A stretch of DNA of 64,000 nt from Christensenellaceae bacterium (GCA_022846035.1 AP025580.1:1798001-1862000); one strand, 5' to 3'. Shown: positions 7,901-15,560, counted from the first letter of the stretch. A program made the numbers and translations. Notes: generated from the letters alone by a model not told the origin.

Positions 7901-8347
7901 TTATTTCTTCTTATGCCTTGCGCTTCGTTTTGCGTTGCTGCTTTTATATTGGTTCGGCGGCTTTTGCACCGCTTTTTGCTGCGGCAGCCCTGCCGTATCC
8001 TGTGCGGGCGGTTTTACTTCCGCCGCCGGTTTTTCCTCTCGTTTCGTTCTGCCCAGCGCTTTATCAAAAACGCGCCCGTTTTCAATATCTACGCTGTCTA
8101 TGATCGCCACAATGGTGGAATCCGTCGGTTTATCGGACATCGTGTCCGTCATGCGCGCGCTGCTTCCGTTCACCAGCATAACGACCTCGCCCGCGCCCGC
8201 GCCCACCGTATCAAGGCTCGCTACCGCGCGGCCGCTTTCCTCAAATGTCAATACGTCGAGGGGCTGTACGATCAATATTTTGATGCCGTCGAGGCGGTGC
8301 GCCTTTTTGGTACTGACAACCTGCCCTTTTACGATCCCAAGCTGCAT
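7901..8347 (-). CDS. BMC vertex protein with long basic tail, copy 3
   Basis: This is an EutN/CcmL pentamer protein of 148 aa, about 50 residues longer than usual. The core is normal: QLGIVKGQVVSTKKAH, LDTVGAGAGEVVMLVNGSS and VAIIDSVDIENG. From about residue 100 on, the extra C-terminus is rich in Lys, Arg, Pro, Gln and Ala and ends ARHKKK, so it is likely disordered and positively charged. The tail could bind cargo, nucleic acid or the acidic parts of lumen enzymes (inference). The gene lies directly upstream of the aldehyde dehydrogenase and 12 bp after the next vertex gene. Confidence 0.92.
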   Translation of the reverse strand: MQLGIVKGQVVSTKKAHRLDGIKILIVQPLDVLTFEESGRAVASLDTVGAGAGEVVMLVNGSSARMTDTMSDKPTDSTIVAIIDSVDIENGRVFDKALGRTKREEKPAAEVKPPAQDTAGLPQQKAVQKPPNQYKSSNAKRSARHKKK

Positions 8348-8359
8348 CCTGCTTCCCCC

Positions 8360-8659
8360 CTATTTTTTATACTTCTCAAAAATGACTTTTCCGTTTTCTT
8401 CAATGGAATCGAGCACGGCCACGGCCGTATAATCAATAGGGTAGTTCTCCAGCCCGTCGACCTTGCGCGAGCTGCTGCCCCGACAGCACATGACAACCTC
8501 GCTTTCGCCCGCGTCCACAGCGTCCACAACGACTTCGAGTTCTCCCGTTTCCACAAGCGTGTCCGGATCTAGCCCGCCGACGATCAGCAGCTTAAGCCCG
8601 TTTAAGTGTTCACTTTTTGTACTGCTGACGACCGTTCCCCGAACCTTTCCTATTAGCAT
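8360..8659 (-). CDS. BMC vertex protein (EutN/CcmL family), copy 4
   Basis: This is a 99-aa pentameric vertex protein, recognised by LIGKVRGTVVSSTKSE, VVVDAVDAGESEVVMCCRGSSSRK and VAVLDSIEENG. It resembles the GSSxR-containing type typical of GRM and Pdu-like loci and pairs with copy 3 just downstream, which has the same NGSSAR feature. It begins four bases after the stop of the flavoprotein-like gene. Four vertex genes in one locus is more than the one to three commonly seen. Confidence 0.94.
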   Translation of the reverse strand: MLIGKVRGTVVSSTKSEHLNGLKLLIVGGLDPDTLVETGELEVVVDAVDAGESEVVMCCRGSSSRKVDGLENYPIDYTAVAVLDSIEENGKVIFEKYKK

Positions 8660-8663
8660 TCCC

Positions 8664-9359
8664 TTACTCCCATACCGATTCGATGAGCCTGAGCCCCGTC
8701 TCCTTGAGCGCCTCGCGCCCTAGCGGCGTGACGATGGCGTTTTTCATGCATTCTATAGTATCGGCTCCCGCCTTTTGCGCGTCGTATACGTCGCGCTCCG
8801 TTACCAGCGACAGCTTGTTTTCATTCTTTTGCTCCCGGCACCGGTATTCCAGTATTTCTATGTCCATCGCCCGCAGCGCGTCCACCGTATCCACGATTTT
8901 CTCAAAGAAAGTATTGCGTGCAAAGCGGGGCGGAACAAAATCCAATACCACGCTGATCTTCGCTCCCCAAAGCAGAGAACGCAGGATCGCCCGCGAGACC
9001 AGGCATTCGTCCTCCCCCTGGGCAATTCGCTTCATAAGCGCCACGCCCGGCGCAACCAGCGCAATCTTCTCCGCCCGCTCCAGCCGCTTAAAGAGCGCTT
9101 CCTCCTGCGCTTCCATGCGCACTGGGAAAAGTTCCGCCCCTGAAAAATCACAGTCATGGAAGAGCAGGCAATCAATACCGTTGCCAAAGGTTTTTATGAG
9201 GAGTTCTCTGCATTTTTCAGGAGCGGGTACATAACCGGTCACGACCGCAACGGCCGCGCCGTCCTCGCTTTGGAGTCCCGACAGGGGCTTATATTCCTCT
9301 TGTATAGCCTGCGTTACTTTTTTTACAATCGCAGCGATGTCGATACTTCCTATATCCAT
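8664..9359 (-). CDS. Flavoprotein-like BMC-associated protein
   Basis: This is a 231-aa protein not identified with certainty. The middle, KIALVAPGVALMKRIAQGEDECLVSRAILRSLLWGAKISVVL, resembles the flavoprotein fold (Dfp/DpaB-like), where an LxAPxxA loop contacts FMN and the following helix carries xNLLxxA. The N-terminus (DIGSIDIAAIVKKVTQAIQEEYKPL) is a likely amphipathic encapsulation helix followed by a variable linker. It would therefore be a lumen protein, possibly a flavin partner of the PduS/PduT electron path; this is inference. It lies between pduL and the first vertex gene with gaps of four to eight bases, so it belongs to the operon. It could also be a structural member with a degenerate binding site. 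Confidence 0.6.
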   Translation of the reverse strand: MDIGSIDIAAIVKKVTQAIQEEYKPLSGLQSEDGAAVAVVTGYVPAPEKCRELLIKTFGNGIDCLLFHDCDFSGAELFPVRMEAQEEALFKRLERAEKIALVAPGVALMKRIAQGEDECLVSRAILRSLLWGAKISVVLDFVPPRFARNTFFEKIVDTVDALRAMDIEILEYRCREQKNENKLSLVTERDVYDAQKAGADTIECMKNAIVTPLGREALKETGLRLIESVWE

Positions 9360-9367
9360 CTTGCCGC

Positions 9368-10006
9368 CTATCTGACGATTTCGAGCAAGTCGCCGTTTAA
9401 AATGCGTCCTGCGTTCGCTTCATCCGTATCGATATGTAATTCCAGTTCAAAATCCTCATGCACGCGCACCGCCACGTTTTCCATGCACAGCGCCCGTTGC
9501 CCTCCCTGCCGCAACCGGATCACATCCCTGTCACAAAGCCCAAGCAGGCTTGCCTGCGCCGGAGAGGCATGCAAGTGCCGCGCGGCCACGATTACGCCGT
9601 ATGGAAACTCAATCTGTCCTTTCGGGCCGATCAAAGTGCCGCCGGGCGTACCGTCAAGTTCGCCGGACATCCTGATGACAGGTTCCACGCCTGTCTTAAA
9701 ACAATCTGTCAGCGAAAGTTCTACCTGCGTTTGGCTGCGTATCGGTCCCAATACGCGGATTTTTTCAATGCTTCCCTTTTTACCCTGGAATGTGAGCGTC
9801 TCTTCGCATGCATACTGTCCGTGCTGCATCAAAGGTTTTACCGGATGAAGCCGGTATCCCCTGCCGAAAAGCGTCATGACGTCTTCGGTGTTCAAATGGA
9901 TGTGCCTGGCTGAAACCGCAGCCGGAACATAAAATTTGCCGTAAAGGCTTGCCACCGCTAAGGCAGCCGAGATCCGGATATGTGATTTCAGCTCTGCATA
10001 GTCCAT
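9368..10006 (-). CDS. pduL: PduL-type phosphate acyltransferase
   Basis: PduL converts acyl-CoA and phosphate to acyl-phosphate and CoA, recycling CoA inside the compartment and yielding a product for ATP synthesis by acetate/propionate kinase. Two copies of the PduL zinc-binding motif are visible, VSARHIHL (about residue 32) and VAARHLHAS (about 140), with the acidic CEETLTF between them and the GGTLIGPKG loop. The N-terminal 20 residues form a helix (MDYAELKSHIRISAAL) that may target it. I chose ATG 10006, well spaced from GAGG; ATG 10012 is nearly touching it. It is the first gene of the locus behind a consensus promoter. Confidence 0.94.
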   Translation of the reverse strand: MDYAELKSHIRISAALAVASLYGKFYVPAAVSARHIHLNTEDVMTLFGRGYRLHPVKPLMQHGQYACEETLTFQGKKGSIEKIRVLGPIRSQTQVELSLTDCFKTGVEPVIRMSGELDGTPGGTLIGPKGQIEFPYGVIVAARHLHASPAQASLLGLCDRDVIRLRQGGQRALCMENVAVRVHEDFELELHIDTDEANAGRILNGDLLEIVR

Positions 10007-10050
10007 TATCATCTAACCTCGCAATATAGTTATAATCTTTTTATAATAAG

Positions 10051-10061
10051 TCATCTGATGA
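10051..10061. promoter_or_regulatory. Palindromic operator, copy 1 (probable GntR site)
   Basis: TCATCTGATGA, an exact copy of the palindrome at 3616-3626. It lies just downstream of the -10 box of the pduL promoter, around the expected transcription start, a classic repressor position. Confidence 0.65.
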
Positions 10062-10071
10062 TTTTAATTAG

Positions 10072-10100
10072 ATATTAAATGATCCCTCTTATTTTGTCAA
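10072..10100 (-). promoter_or_regulatory. Main promoter of the BMC locus
   Basis: On the minus strand, TTGACA (10095-10100) and TAATAT (10072-10077) are separated by 17 bases. It lies about 65 bp upstream of pduL and just after the flippase terminator, so the BMC genes have their own transcription start. Confidence 0.75.
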
Positions 10101-10122
10101 TGGCTTTTTGAAAAAACCCTAC

Positions 10123-10153
10123 AAAAAAACGCGTACATTTTGTACGCGTTTTT
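10123..10153 (-). terminator. Terminator after flippase gene
   Basis: The hairpin AACGCGTACA-TTT-TGTACGCGTT is flanked by A and T tracts on both sides. On the minus strand it ends the flippase transcript. Confidence 0.88.
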
Positions 10154-10168
10154 GATATTTTAAAAGAA

Positions 10169-11791
10169 TTACTTCCATACGTGCATTCGTTTCAGAACTT
10201 GTACGATCTTCTTTCCGCCGCGGATCTGCAGCATTTCCCGTTCGTTTACCGCTTTTACGAGCACCAGCATAATGATGTATACGAGCAGGCCGACCACCAC
10301 GCACGCCAGCACGCCGACCGCATTCGAATACGGCGCAATCAGCGAATAAACCAGATAGGCGGCCGCCGCCATGACCGCCGTCGCCGCGATCGGCTTTAGC
10401 AGGTGCTCCCCCCACTTGATACGCACACCCGTATATTTGCGTACGAACAGGTAATTCATAACCGCCGCGATAATATAGCACATTACGGTTCCGATGACCG
10501 CGCCGTAGATGTTGATCTGCGGAATACTCATCAAAAATAAACTCAGCCCGATCTTGACGCCCGCTCCCACCGCGAGAGCAACAGGCGGCAGGTTTTGTTT
10601 GCCAATTCCCTGCAAAACGCCCGTCATGGTCTGCATGAACGGCAGGAATACCGCCACCGAGCACATGGTCATCAAAAGTCCGGTCGCCAGCTCATGCTGC
10701 GCCGGTGTGGAACTCGGATACAGGAAAGAAAAAATCGGCGAGGCAAAAACAAAGAAAGCTACCGTCACGGGAATCCCTTCCAGAAATGCAAACTTGATAC
10801 CGTGCAGCACATTGGCCTTTACCCGTTCATTATCACCCAGCTTGAGCGCCTCGCTGATCGCGGGCACGACGCTCATTTGCAAAGCCTGCGAAACGATTGC
10901 CGCCAGGTTGATAATCGTCAGTACACCGCCTGAAAGCGTTCCGTACATGCTGCGCACGGCGGCGCTCTCATATCCGAGCGCCAGCAGGCTGCGCGGGATA
11001 ATCACCGAATCGACAAAGGCCACGATCGGCATGACCAGACCCGCCACCGTAACCGGCAGCGCCAGTACCAGCACCTTACCCAGCAACGGCTTGATCTCCG
11101 CCCGCGTAAGTCTGCTTTTGTAAGCGCGCATCATCTCCTCGGTCATCTGCCGCTTTTGCCTGCCGTACGCGCCCATCGTGTAAAGAAGCGCAACCGCTTC
11201 GGAAATCGTAATGCCAAGAAGCGCGCCCATTGCGCCGAACTCCATGCGGCCCGTCCACTTGAGCAGCAAATACGCGAGCGCAAGCCCCGCCGCCACCTTG
11301 ATGAACTGTTCGATAATCTGCGAAAGCGCGGTCGGCTTCATATTCTGCAGCCCTTGGAAATAACCGCGGTATGCGCACATCACGGATACGAAGAACAGCG
11401 CGGGCGCAAGGGCCATCAGCGAATATTGTCCGCCGGGCAGCGCCTGGAGTTGTGTAATCGGCCCTGAGAGGCAAAACATGGCGACGGACGTTCCCACGCC
11501 AACCAAAACGAGGAACATACGCGACGTTTTGAAAACGGCGTACGCTCCCCTATAGTCTCCTGTTGTCACACGCTCGGAAACGAGCTTGGAAATAGCGATG
11601 GGCAGCCCCACCGTAGAAATAATGAGCAGTGCGGAATATACCGGAAACGCCTGCTGGTAATAGCTCATTCCTTCAAGGGAAATGAACTCTGCGAGGACGA
11701 TCCTGTAGAGCGCGCCTACGATCTTGACGATCACGCCGGCCGCGCCTAATATCAACGTGCTTTTAATAAGGCTTTTTGTCGTGCTTGACAT
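10169..11791 (-). CDS. Polysaccharide/lipid flippase, SpoVB/MurJ-like (MATE superfamily)
   Basis: This 540-aa integral membrane protein has about 14 hydrophobic segments and belongs to the MOP exporter superfamily. It would flip lipid-linked polysaccharide or peptidoglycan precursors across the membrane. The N-terminus (LIKSTLILGAAGVIVKIVGALYRI) and internal motifs (GLPIAISKLVSE, YRGYFQGLQNMKPTALSQIIEQ, LPPVALAVGAGVKI) are those of the SpoVB/YtgP/MurJ group. It stands alone between its own terminator and the Ohr terminator. Sequence alone does not separate a cell-wall lipid II flippase from a sporulation or capsule paralogue. Confidence 0.88.
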   Translation of the reverse strand: MSSTTKSLIKSTLILGAAGVIVKIVGALYRIVLAEFISLEGMSYYQQAFPVYSALLIISTVGLPIAISKLVSERVTTGDYRGAYAVFKTSRMFLVLVGVGTSVAMFCLSGPITQLQALPGGQYSLMALAPALFFVSVMCAYRGYFQGLQNMKPTALSQIIEQFIKVAAGLALAYLLLKWTGRMEFGAMGALLGITISEAVALLYTMGAYGRQKRQMTEEMMRAYKSRLTRAEIKPLLGKVLVLALPVTVAGLVMPIVAFVDSVIIPRSLLALGYESAAVRSMYGTLSGGVLTIINLAAIVSQALQMSVVPAISEALKLGDNERVKANVLHGIKFAFLEGIPVTVAFFVFASPIFSFLYPSSTPAQHELATGLLMTMCSVAVFLPFMQTMTGVLQGIGKQNLPPVALAVGAGVKIGLSLFLMSIPQINIYGAVIGTVMCYIIAAVMNYLFVRKYTGVRIKWGEHLLKPIAATAVMAAAAYLVYSLIAPYSNAVGVLACVVVGLLVYIIMLVLVKAVNEREMLQIRGGKKIVQVLKRMHVWK

Positions 11792-11935
11792 AGCATACCC
11801 CTATCATGTTTTTTGCGGAACACGCCGCATACATACGGGGTATATTATAGCACGGAACCTAAAAAGGGGAAAGCCTATTTATTCAGCGATCCCGCAGGCG
11901 CTTTTCCATCCACATCACGTCATGCCACTTTGTAA

Positions 11936-11974
11936 AAAAAGGCCGCGCGCCTTAAGGGTGCGCGGTCCTGCAAC
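11936..11974 (-). terminator. Strong hairpin terminator upstream of flippase
   Basis: On the minus strand GGACCGCGCACC pairs with GGCGCGCGGCC around TTAA and is followed by seven T. It is the second terminator after ohr and insulates the flippase gene. Confidence 0.75.
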
Positions 11975-12027
11975 GCAATCCTGCGGCAGCTTTTCCGCCA
12001 GTACTTCGTTGTTATCCTAAACTTTCG

Positions 12028-12056
12028 CAAAAAGCGGCCCCTGCGGACCGCTTTTA
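12028..12056 (-). terminator. Terminator after ohr
   Basis: Minus-strand hairpin AAAAGCGG...CCGCTTTTT, 12 bp beyond the ohr stop. Confidence 0.8.
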
Positions 12057-12067
12057 TACGTTTTTCC

Positions 12068-12472
12068 TCAAACCGCTTTCAGCGTTACTTCGATATTGCC
12101 GCGCGTGGCCTTGGAATAAGGGCAAACCTGATGCGCCTTTTCCAGCAGCTCCTGTGTTTTCTCCGCCGACTGTCCCTCCACATGTCCCTCAATGTCTGCG
12201 CCGATCTGGTAATCAAATGGTTCCTTTTCATAAAGCGAAACGACAATGGCAACCGTGCTTTTCGCCTTGATTCCCTCTCTTTGCATTACCAGTTCGAGCG
12301 CGCTGTTAAAGCATGCGCTGTAGCCTGCCGCAAACAGTTGTTCCGGATTCGTCGCGCCTGCCTGCTTGCTGCCCGGTGCTGCAATCTTCAGGTCAAGCGA
12401 ATGATCGTCCGAGAAAACCTCCCCCGCGCGTCCGCCGGTATTGGTCATTTTAACAGAATAAATCTTTTTCAT
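12068..12472 (-). CDS. Organic hydroperoxide resistance protein (Ohr/OsmC family)
   Basis: Ohr is a cytoplasmic thiol peroxidase that reduces organic hydroperoxides using two reactive cysteines. The 134-aa protein shows the Ohr opening (YSVKMTNTGGRAGEVFSDD), the first active cysteine in the helix AAGYSACFNSAL and the second in AHQVCPYSKATRGN. These features and the length fit Ohr better than OsmC or YhfA. It is monocistronic. The upstream 349 bp (12473-12821) contain no convincing gene; a 16-codon Cys-rich reading frame at 12626-12676 is mentioned under rejected items. Confidence 0.93.
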   Translation of the reverse strand: MKKIYSVKMTNTGGRAGEVFSDDHSLDLKIAAPGSKQAGATNPEQLFAAGYSACFNSALELVMQREGIKAKSTVAIVVSLYEKEPFDYQIGADIEGHVEGQSAEKTQELLEKAHQVCPYSKATRGNIEVTLKAV

Positions 12473-12821
12473 GGTTATGATTCCTTTCCGCGTGATTTTG
12501 CATTAGTAATAACCAAAATCACGATCTATCAAACGCTTTCATCAGAAAATCTTTCTTTCAAAAGAATCGTAAAAGGCGCCGGTTGCTTTATAAGGCCGGG
12601 GCACAATAGAAAAAAAGGCAATAAAATGAAGACGCCCTGCAGTTGCCTCAGCGATATAGGCTGTGTGGTCTGCTGATCGTCGTATACGTCTTTAACAAGG
12701 CCAATCAGATATTTATCCGTTTCTTATACGAAAATTGCTGCCAATGCCGTCAAAGCAATGACAAAAAGAGTCAAATATGATATGATTTAGACGAAGATAA
12801 ATATCATTTGCGAGGTATGCT

Positions 12822-13583
12822 TTGTATAATAATTTGTTGACCATCGGCCCCGTCACAGTACACGGCTACGGACTGATGATAGCGGTCGGCATCATATGCG
12901 CGCTTCTTATAGCTATATATCGGGGCAAAAAAAGAAAGATGGATACGGACGCCATCATAACCCTTTGTATTTTTGCCGTTGTATTTGGTTTTCTGGGCGG
13001 GAAACTGCTTTATGTCATCCAGGATTTCCAGAATTTTCTGGCCAATCCTATGGAAATACTTTCCGGCAGTGGTTTTGTTGTTTACGGCGGTATCATCCTT
13101 GCCATCGTTGCCGCCATTCTGTATTGCCGCAAAAAGAAATACAGCTTCATGGAATATTTTGATCTTTTTATGCCATCTGTCGCAGTAGCGCAGGGGTTTG
13201 GGCGCATCGGCTGTTTTCTGGCCGGATGTTGCTATGGAGCGGAAACCTCGTGCGCGCTGGGCGTCGTTTTTCCGGCAGGTTCGCTTGCGCCAAGCGGCGT
13301 GAGCCTGCTGCCCACGCAATTGTTTTCCGCAGCAGGAGATTTTCTGCTCGCGTTGGTGCTTATTCTGTACGCCCGCAAACAGCGGCGCGCGGGGCGCGTG
13401 GGCGCATTATACCTGATCCTGTACGGAATCGGCCGGTCGATCATTGAAATCTTCCGCGCGGATTTCCGTGGCGAAATCGGGATCTTTTCCACATCCCAAT
13501 TCATTTCCATATTTATTGTCATCGCCGGCGTAGCGTTGTTTTTGCCCAAGGCGCTGTCTTCGCGCAAAACATCCGGTTCCTGA
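12822..13583 (+). CDS. lgt: Prolipoprotein diacylglyceryl transferase
   Basis: Lgt transfers diacylglycerol from phosphatidylglycerol to the lipobox cysteine of prelipoproteins at the membrane. The 253-aa protein has about seven membrane segments. It carries the family landmarks HGYGLMIAVG near the start, GGKLLYVI, the signature GRIGCFLAGCCYG (the Lgt signature normally reads GRxGNFxN/AGxxxG) and LPTQLFSAAGD. The conserved GRSIIEIFR lies near residue 205. The start is TTG at 12822, preceded by GAGGT; no ATG fits the frame. It is the only plus-strand gene of this neighbourhood and ends convergently with the anti-sigma factor gene. Confidence 0.93.
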   Translation: MYNNLLTIGPVTVHGYGLMIAVGIICALLIAIYRGKKRKMDTDAIITLCIFAVVFGFLGGKLLYVIQDFQNFLANPMEILSGSGFVVYGGIILAIVAAILYCRKKKYSFMEYFDLFMPSVAVAQGFGRIGCFLAGCCYGAETSCALGVVFPAGSLAPSGVSLLPTQLFSAAGDFLLALVLILYARKQRRAGRVGALYLILYGIGRSIIEIFRADFRGEIGIFSTSQFISIFIVIAGVALFLPKALSSRKTSGS

Positions 13584-13607
13584 CGCAAAGGTCGTTTTCC
13601 TGTGCGT

Positions 13608-14393
13608 TTATTCGCTTGCATGATGTCGGCCGTGTTCATTGCCGCCGTCATGTTGTCCGCTTCCCTCCGGCGCATGATCATTCGCCTGCTGTTCTCCGGA
13701 CGCATGGTTTTCTGACTCATGGTTTCCCGAGCATTCGTCGATTTTGGTTTTCATCTCGTGCATACTCATATGGTGGCCTTCCTCTATCGTTACCGACGGG
13801 TCAAGCTCCTGCAGCTCAAGGTAGGTCTGATATTTGCCCGCCGACATCCCGTGTTCGTGGGCCTGTTCCCTCGTTTCCTCGCTGACCGACATACACTCCG
13901 TCTGGGCTTCCCCGTGGTGTGCGTCGGCGCATTCCTGCGTTCCCGCCATCAGTTCCTGCTCCTGCGCGGGATCGTTGCTCTGTACCGCAAATACAATATA
14001 AGCGTTTTCTCCCAAATAGCCCAGCTTAAATTCTTGATCCATAATTTCATCGATGGCGTCCTCATAATAAAGTCCCTTTAAATCAAGGTCCTCAAGGATA
14101 GCTTCCCCGTCGCGGTTATGCGCCTGCACGCCAACTACCGTATTTGCCCTGTTCAGCACCAGTTCAATACTCGGGTTCACGTCCACGCTGATATATGCCG
14201 ACGGCTGCATATACATGCCGTAGCCGCCAAGCGCAAGGACAAATACCGCCGCAAATGCCGCCAGCGCCATAATCAGTCGTGGTTTCTTTTTTTCCGGTCT
14301 GACCGCTCCCAGCGCGGCTGCAACCGTTTTTTTCTTCAATTCGTCCGAAGCTGTAACCGCTTCAAACGCATCTTTAATATCTTTATCGCGCAT
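13608..14393 (-). CDS. RsgI-like anti-sigma factor with His-rich extracellular domain
   Basis: This is a membrane anti-sigma factor that would sequester the co-encoded sigma factor. It has a short cytoplasmic domain (about 1-38), one membrane segment (about 42-62) and the RsgI-type extracellular domain starting SAYISVDVNPSIELVLN. The Asn-Pro in DVNPS (about residue 73) is the position where RsgI proteins of Clostridia self-cleave. The distal part, from about residue 145, is unusual: it is rich in His, Glu and Gln, contains several HH or HxH groups and ends HGRHHASE. That suggests metal or pH sensing (inference). Start ATG 14393 follows GGAGG by nine bases and overlaps the end of the sigma gene by 11 bp. 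Confidence 0.88.
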   Translation of the reverse strand: MRDKDIKDAFEAVTASDELKKKTVAAALGAVRPEKKKPRLIMALAAFAAVFVLALGGYGMYMQPSAYISVDVNPSIELVLNRANTVVGVQAHNRDGEAILEDLDLKGLYYEDAIDEIMDQEFKLGYLGENAYIVFAVQSNDPAQEQELMAGTQECADAHHGEAQTECMSVSEETREQAHEHGMSAGKYQTYLELQELDPSVTIEEGHHMSMHEMKTKIDECSGNHESENHASGEQQANDHAPEGSGQHDGGNEHGRHHASE

Positions 14394-14865
14394 CCGCTTC
14401 ATCCTCCAGCTTCATTTTAAGCATTCCCCGCGCACGTCCCAGCCACGTATAAACCGTATTTGTGTTTTTATGAATCAGCTTGCCAATTTCGGGGGCTGTG
14501 TATCCTTCGTAATAATGCAGGTATGTCACCGTCCTATACTCTTCCGGCAGGCAGGCGACTGCTTCCAGTACCTCCCGCCTGCCGTCGTTTTCTTCCAGCG
14601 CCACTCCGCAGATCTCTTCCAAGGGCCGGTCGTGCCGCGCGGATCGCTTGAGCCAATCCTTACAACGGTTAATGCTGACGCGCAGGATCCAGGCCTTTAA
14701 ATGCTCGCTGCTGCTAAACCGCTTATTGCAGGTCGCATATTTGATAAAGACGTCCTGAAAAACATCCTCGCAGTCTTCATAGTTTTTCAGGTATACAAAA
14801 CAAACCCTGCGCACCATATCCGAATAGGTTTCCACCGTATTCCGTATTTCATCCTCGCTCTTCAT
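14383..14865 (-). CDS. ECF-type RNA polymerase sigma factor
   Basis: This is a 160-aa extracytoplasmic-function sigma factor. Region 2 (TYSDMVRRVCFVYLKNYEDCEDVFQDVFIKY, about 13-43) binds core polymerase and the -10 element. Region 4 (LPEEYRTVTYLHYYEGYTAPEIGKLIHKNTNTVYTWLGRAR, about 108-150) reads the -35 element. There is no region 1 or 3. It lies 18 bp after the His-rich secreted protein gene and overlaps the anti-sigma gene, so the three form one operon. A sigma/anti-sigma pair of this arrangement normally activates its own operon; a matching promoter is seen at 15469-15495. Confidence 0.92.
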   Translation of the reverse strand: MKSEDEIRNTVETYSDMVRRVCFVYLKNYEDCEDVFQDVFIKYATCNKRFSSSEHLKAWILRVSINRCKDWLKRSARHDRPLEEICGVALEENDGRREVLEAVACLPEEYRTVTYLHYYEGYTAPEIGKLIHKNTNTVYTWLGRARGMLKMKLEDEADAR

Positions 14866-14883
14866 TCCCCGCCCCAGTCTGGT

Positions 14884-15432
14884 TTAGTGGTGTCTTTCAC
14901 TGTGATGCTTTTCTTCCCCGTTGTGATGTCCGCCATGTCCATCGTGCCCGTTCTCACTGTGGAGATCGCTTTCATCGTGATGCCCATGGTCGTAATCGTG
15001 GCCGCTTTCTGCGTGGTGACTGTCTTGCCCGTAATGAATACCATCCTCATGGCGGCCGCTTCCGGTCATGCAATATCCGTCATGCCGCGGACATGTTCCG
15101 GTACTATAGTCGTACGAGCTGCAGCCCGCGCCACCATTATACCACATACAGTCGTCAGGGCAATCCGCTCCATGCTGCGGACATCCCGCATTACTTTGCG
15201 CCGCCGTTGCCTGCGTGGGCTGCGGCGTCGGTTGTGATGTCGGCGGCGGAGCAGTACTCGGAGTTGCTTCTTCCGCAGCCGCCTGTTCCGGTTGCGCCCC
15301 TTGCTGCACATACTGCTGCACCGTATGCTGTCGGCGAACAGAATGTTGCCGTTCTGCCGCCATTGCTGTTCCCGCGGCCATTACCACTGTGGAAACCGCC
15401 GCTACGATTAGTACGATCCATCTTTTTTTCAT
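14884..15432 (-). CDS. Secreted Cys/His-rich protein
   Basis: The family is not recognised. The 182-aa product has a signal peptide (KKRWIVLIVAAVSTVVMAAG, likely cleaved after TAMA), a Gln/Ala then Thr/Pro-rich linker and a block with six cysteines (CPQH, DCPDDC, GCSS, TCPRH, YC). It ends in a tail with 17 histidines in roughly the last 55 residues. The CPxH repeats and His tail suggest binding of a transition metal outside the cell. Start ATG 15432 follows GGGAGGAAAG; an earlier ATG at 15468 lacks such a site and would place charge before the signal. It is the first gene of the ECF operon, so it is probably the main output of that sigma factor. Confidence 0.8.
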   Translation of the reverse strand: MKKRWIVLIVAAVSTVVMAAGTAMAAERQHSVRRQHTVQQYVQQGAQPEQAAAEEATPSTAPPPTSQPTPQPTQATAAQSNAGCPQHGADCPDDCMWYNGGAGCSSYDYSTGTCPRHDGYCMTGSGRHEDGIHYGQDSHHAESGHDYDHGHHDESDLHSENGHDGHGGHHNGEEKHHSERHH

Positions 15433-15468
15433 TTTTTTCTTTCCTCCCGGATTTGTTTTCATTATCAA

Positions 15469-15495
15469 TACGATTCAGAAGCCATAATCCGTTCA
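15469..15495 (-). promoter_or_regulatory. ECF-type promoter of the His-rich/sigma/anti-sigma operon
   Basis: On the minus strand, TGAACG (15490-15495) and CGTA (15469-15472) are 17 bases apart, close to the SigW-like ECF consensus (TGAAAC and CGTA). It lies about 35 bp upstream of the first start codon. Autoregulation by the encoded sigma factor is inferred. Confidence 0.55.
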
Positions 15496-15520
15496 AAAAA
15501 CGCAAAAAATTCTCAGAATT

Positions 15521-15560
15521 AAAAAACAGACAAATCCAATTCATGAGTTTGTCTGTTTTA
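15521..15560 (-). terminator. Terminator after acid phosphatase gene
   Basis: AAAACAGACAAA and TTTGTCTGTTTT form a 12-bp stem with a 13-base loop and a T tract on the minus strand. The symmetry would let it work in both directions. Confidence 0.85.

Noticed and set aside
12626-12676. 16-codon Cys-rich reading frame (MKTPCSCLSDIGCVVC)
   Set aside because: It has a CxC and other cysteines but only a weak ribosome binding site and no supporting context. Too short to support.
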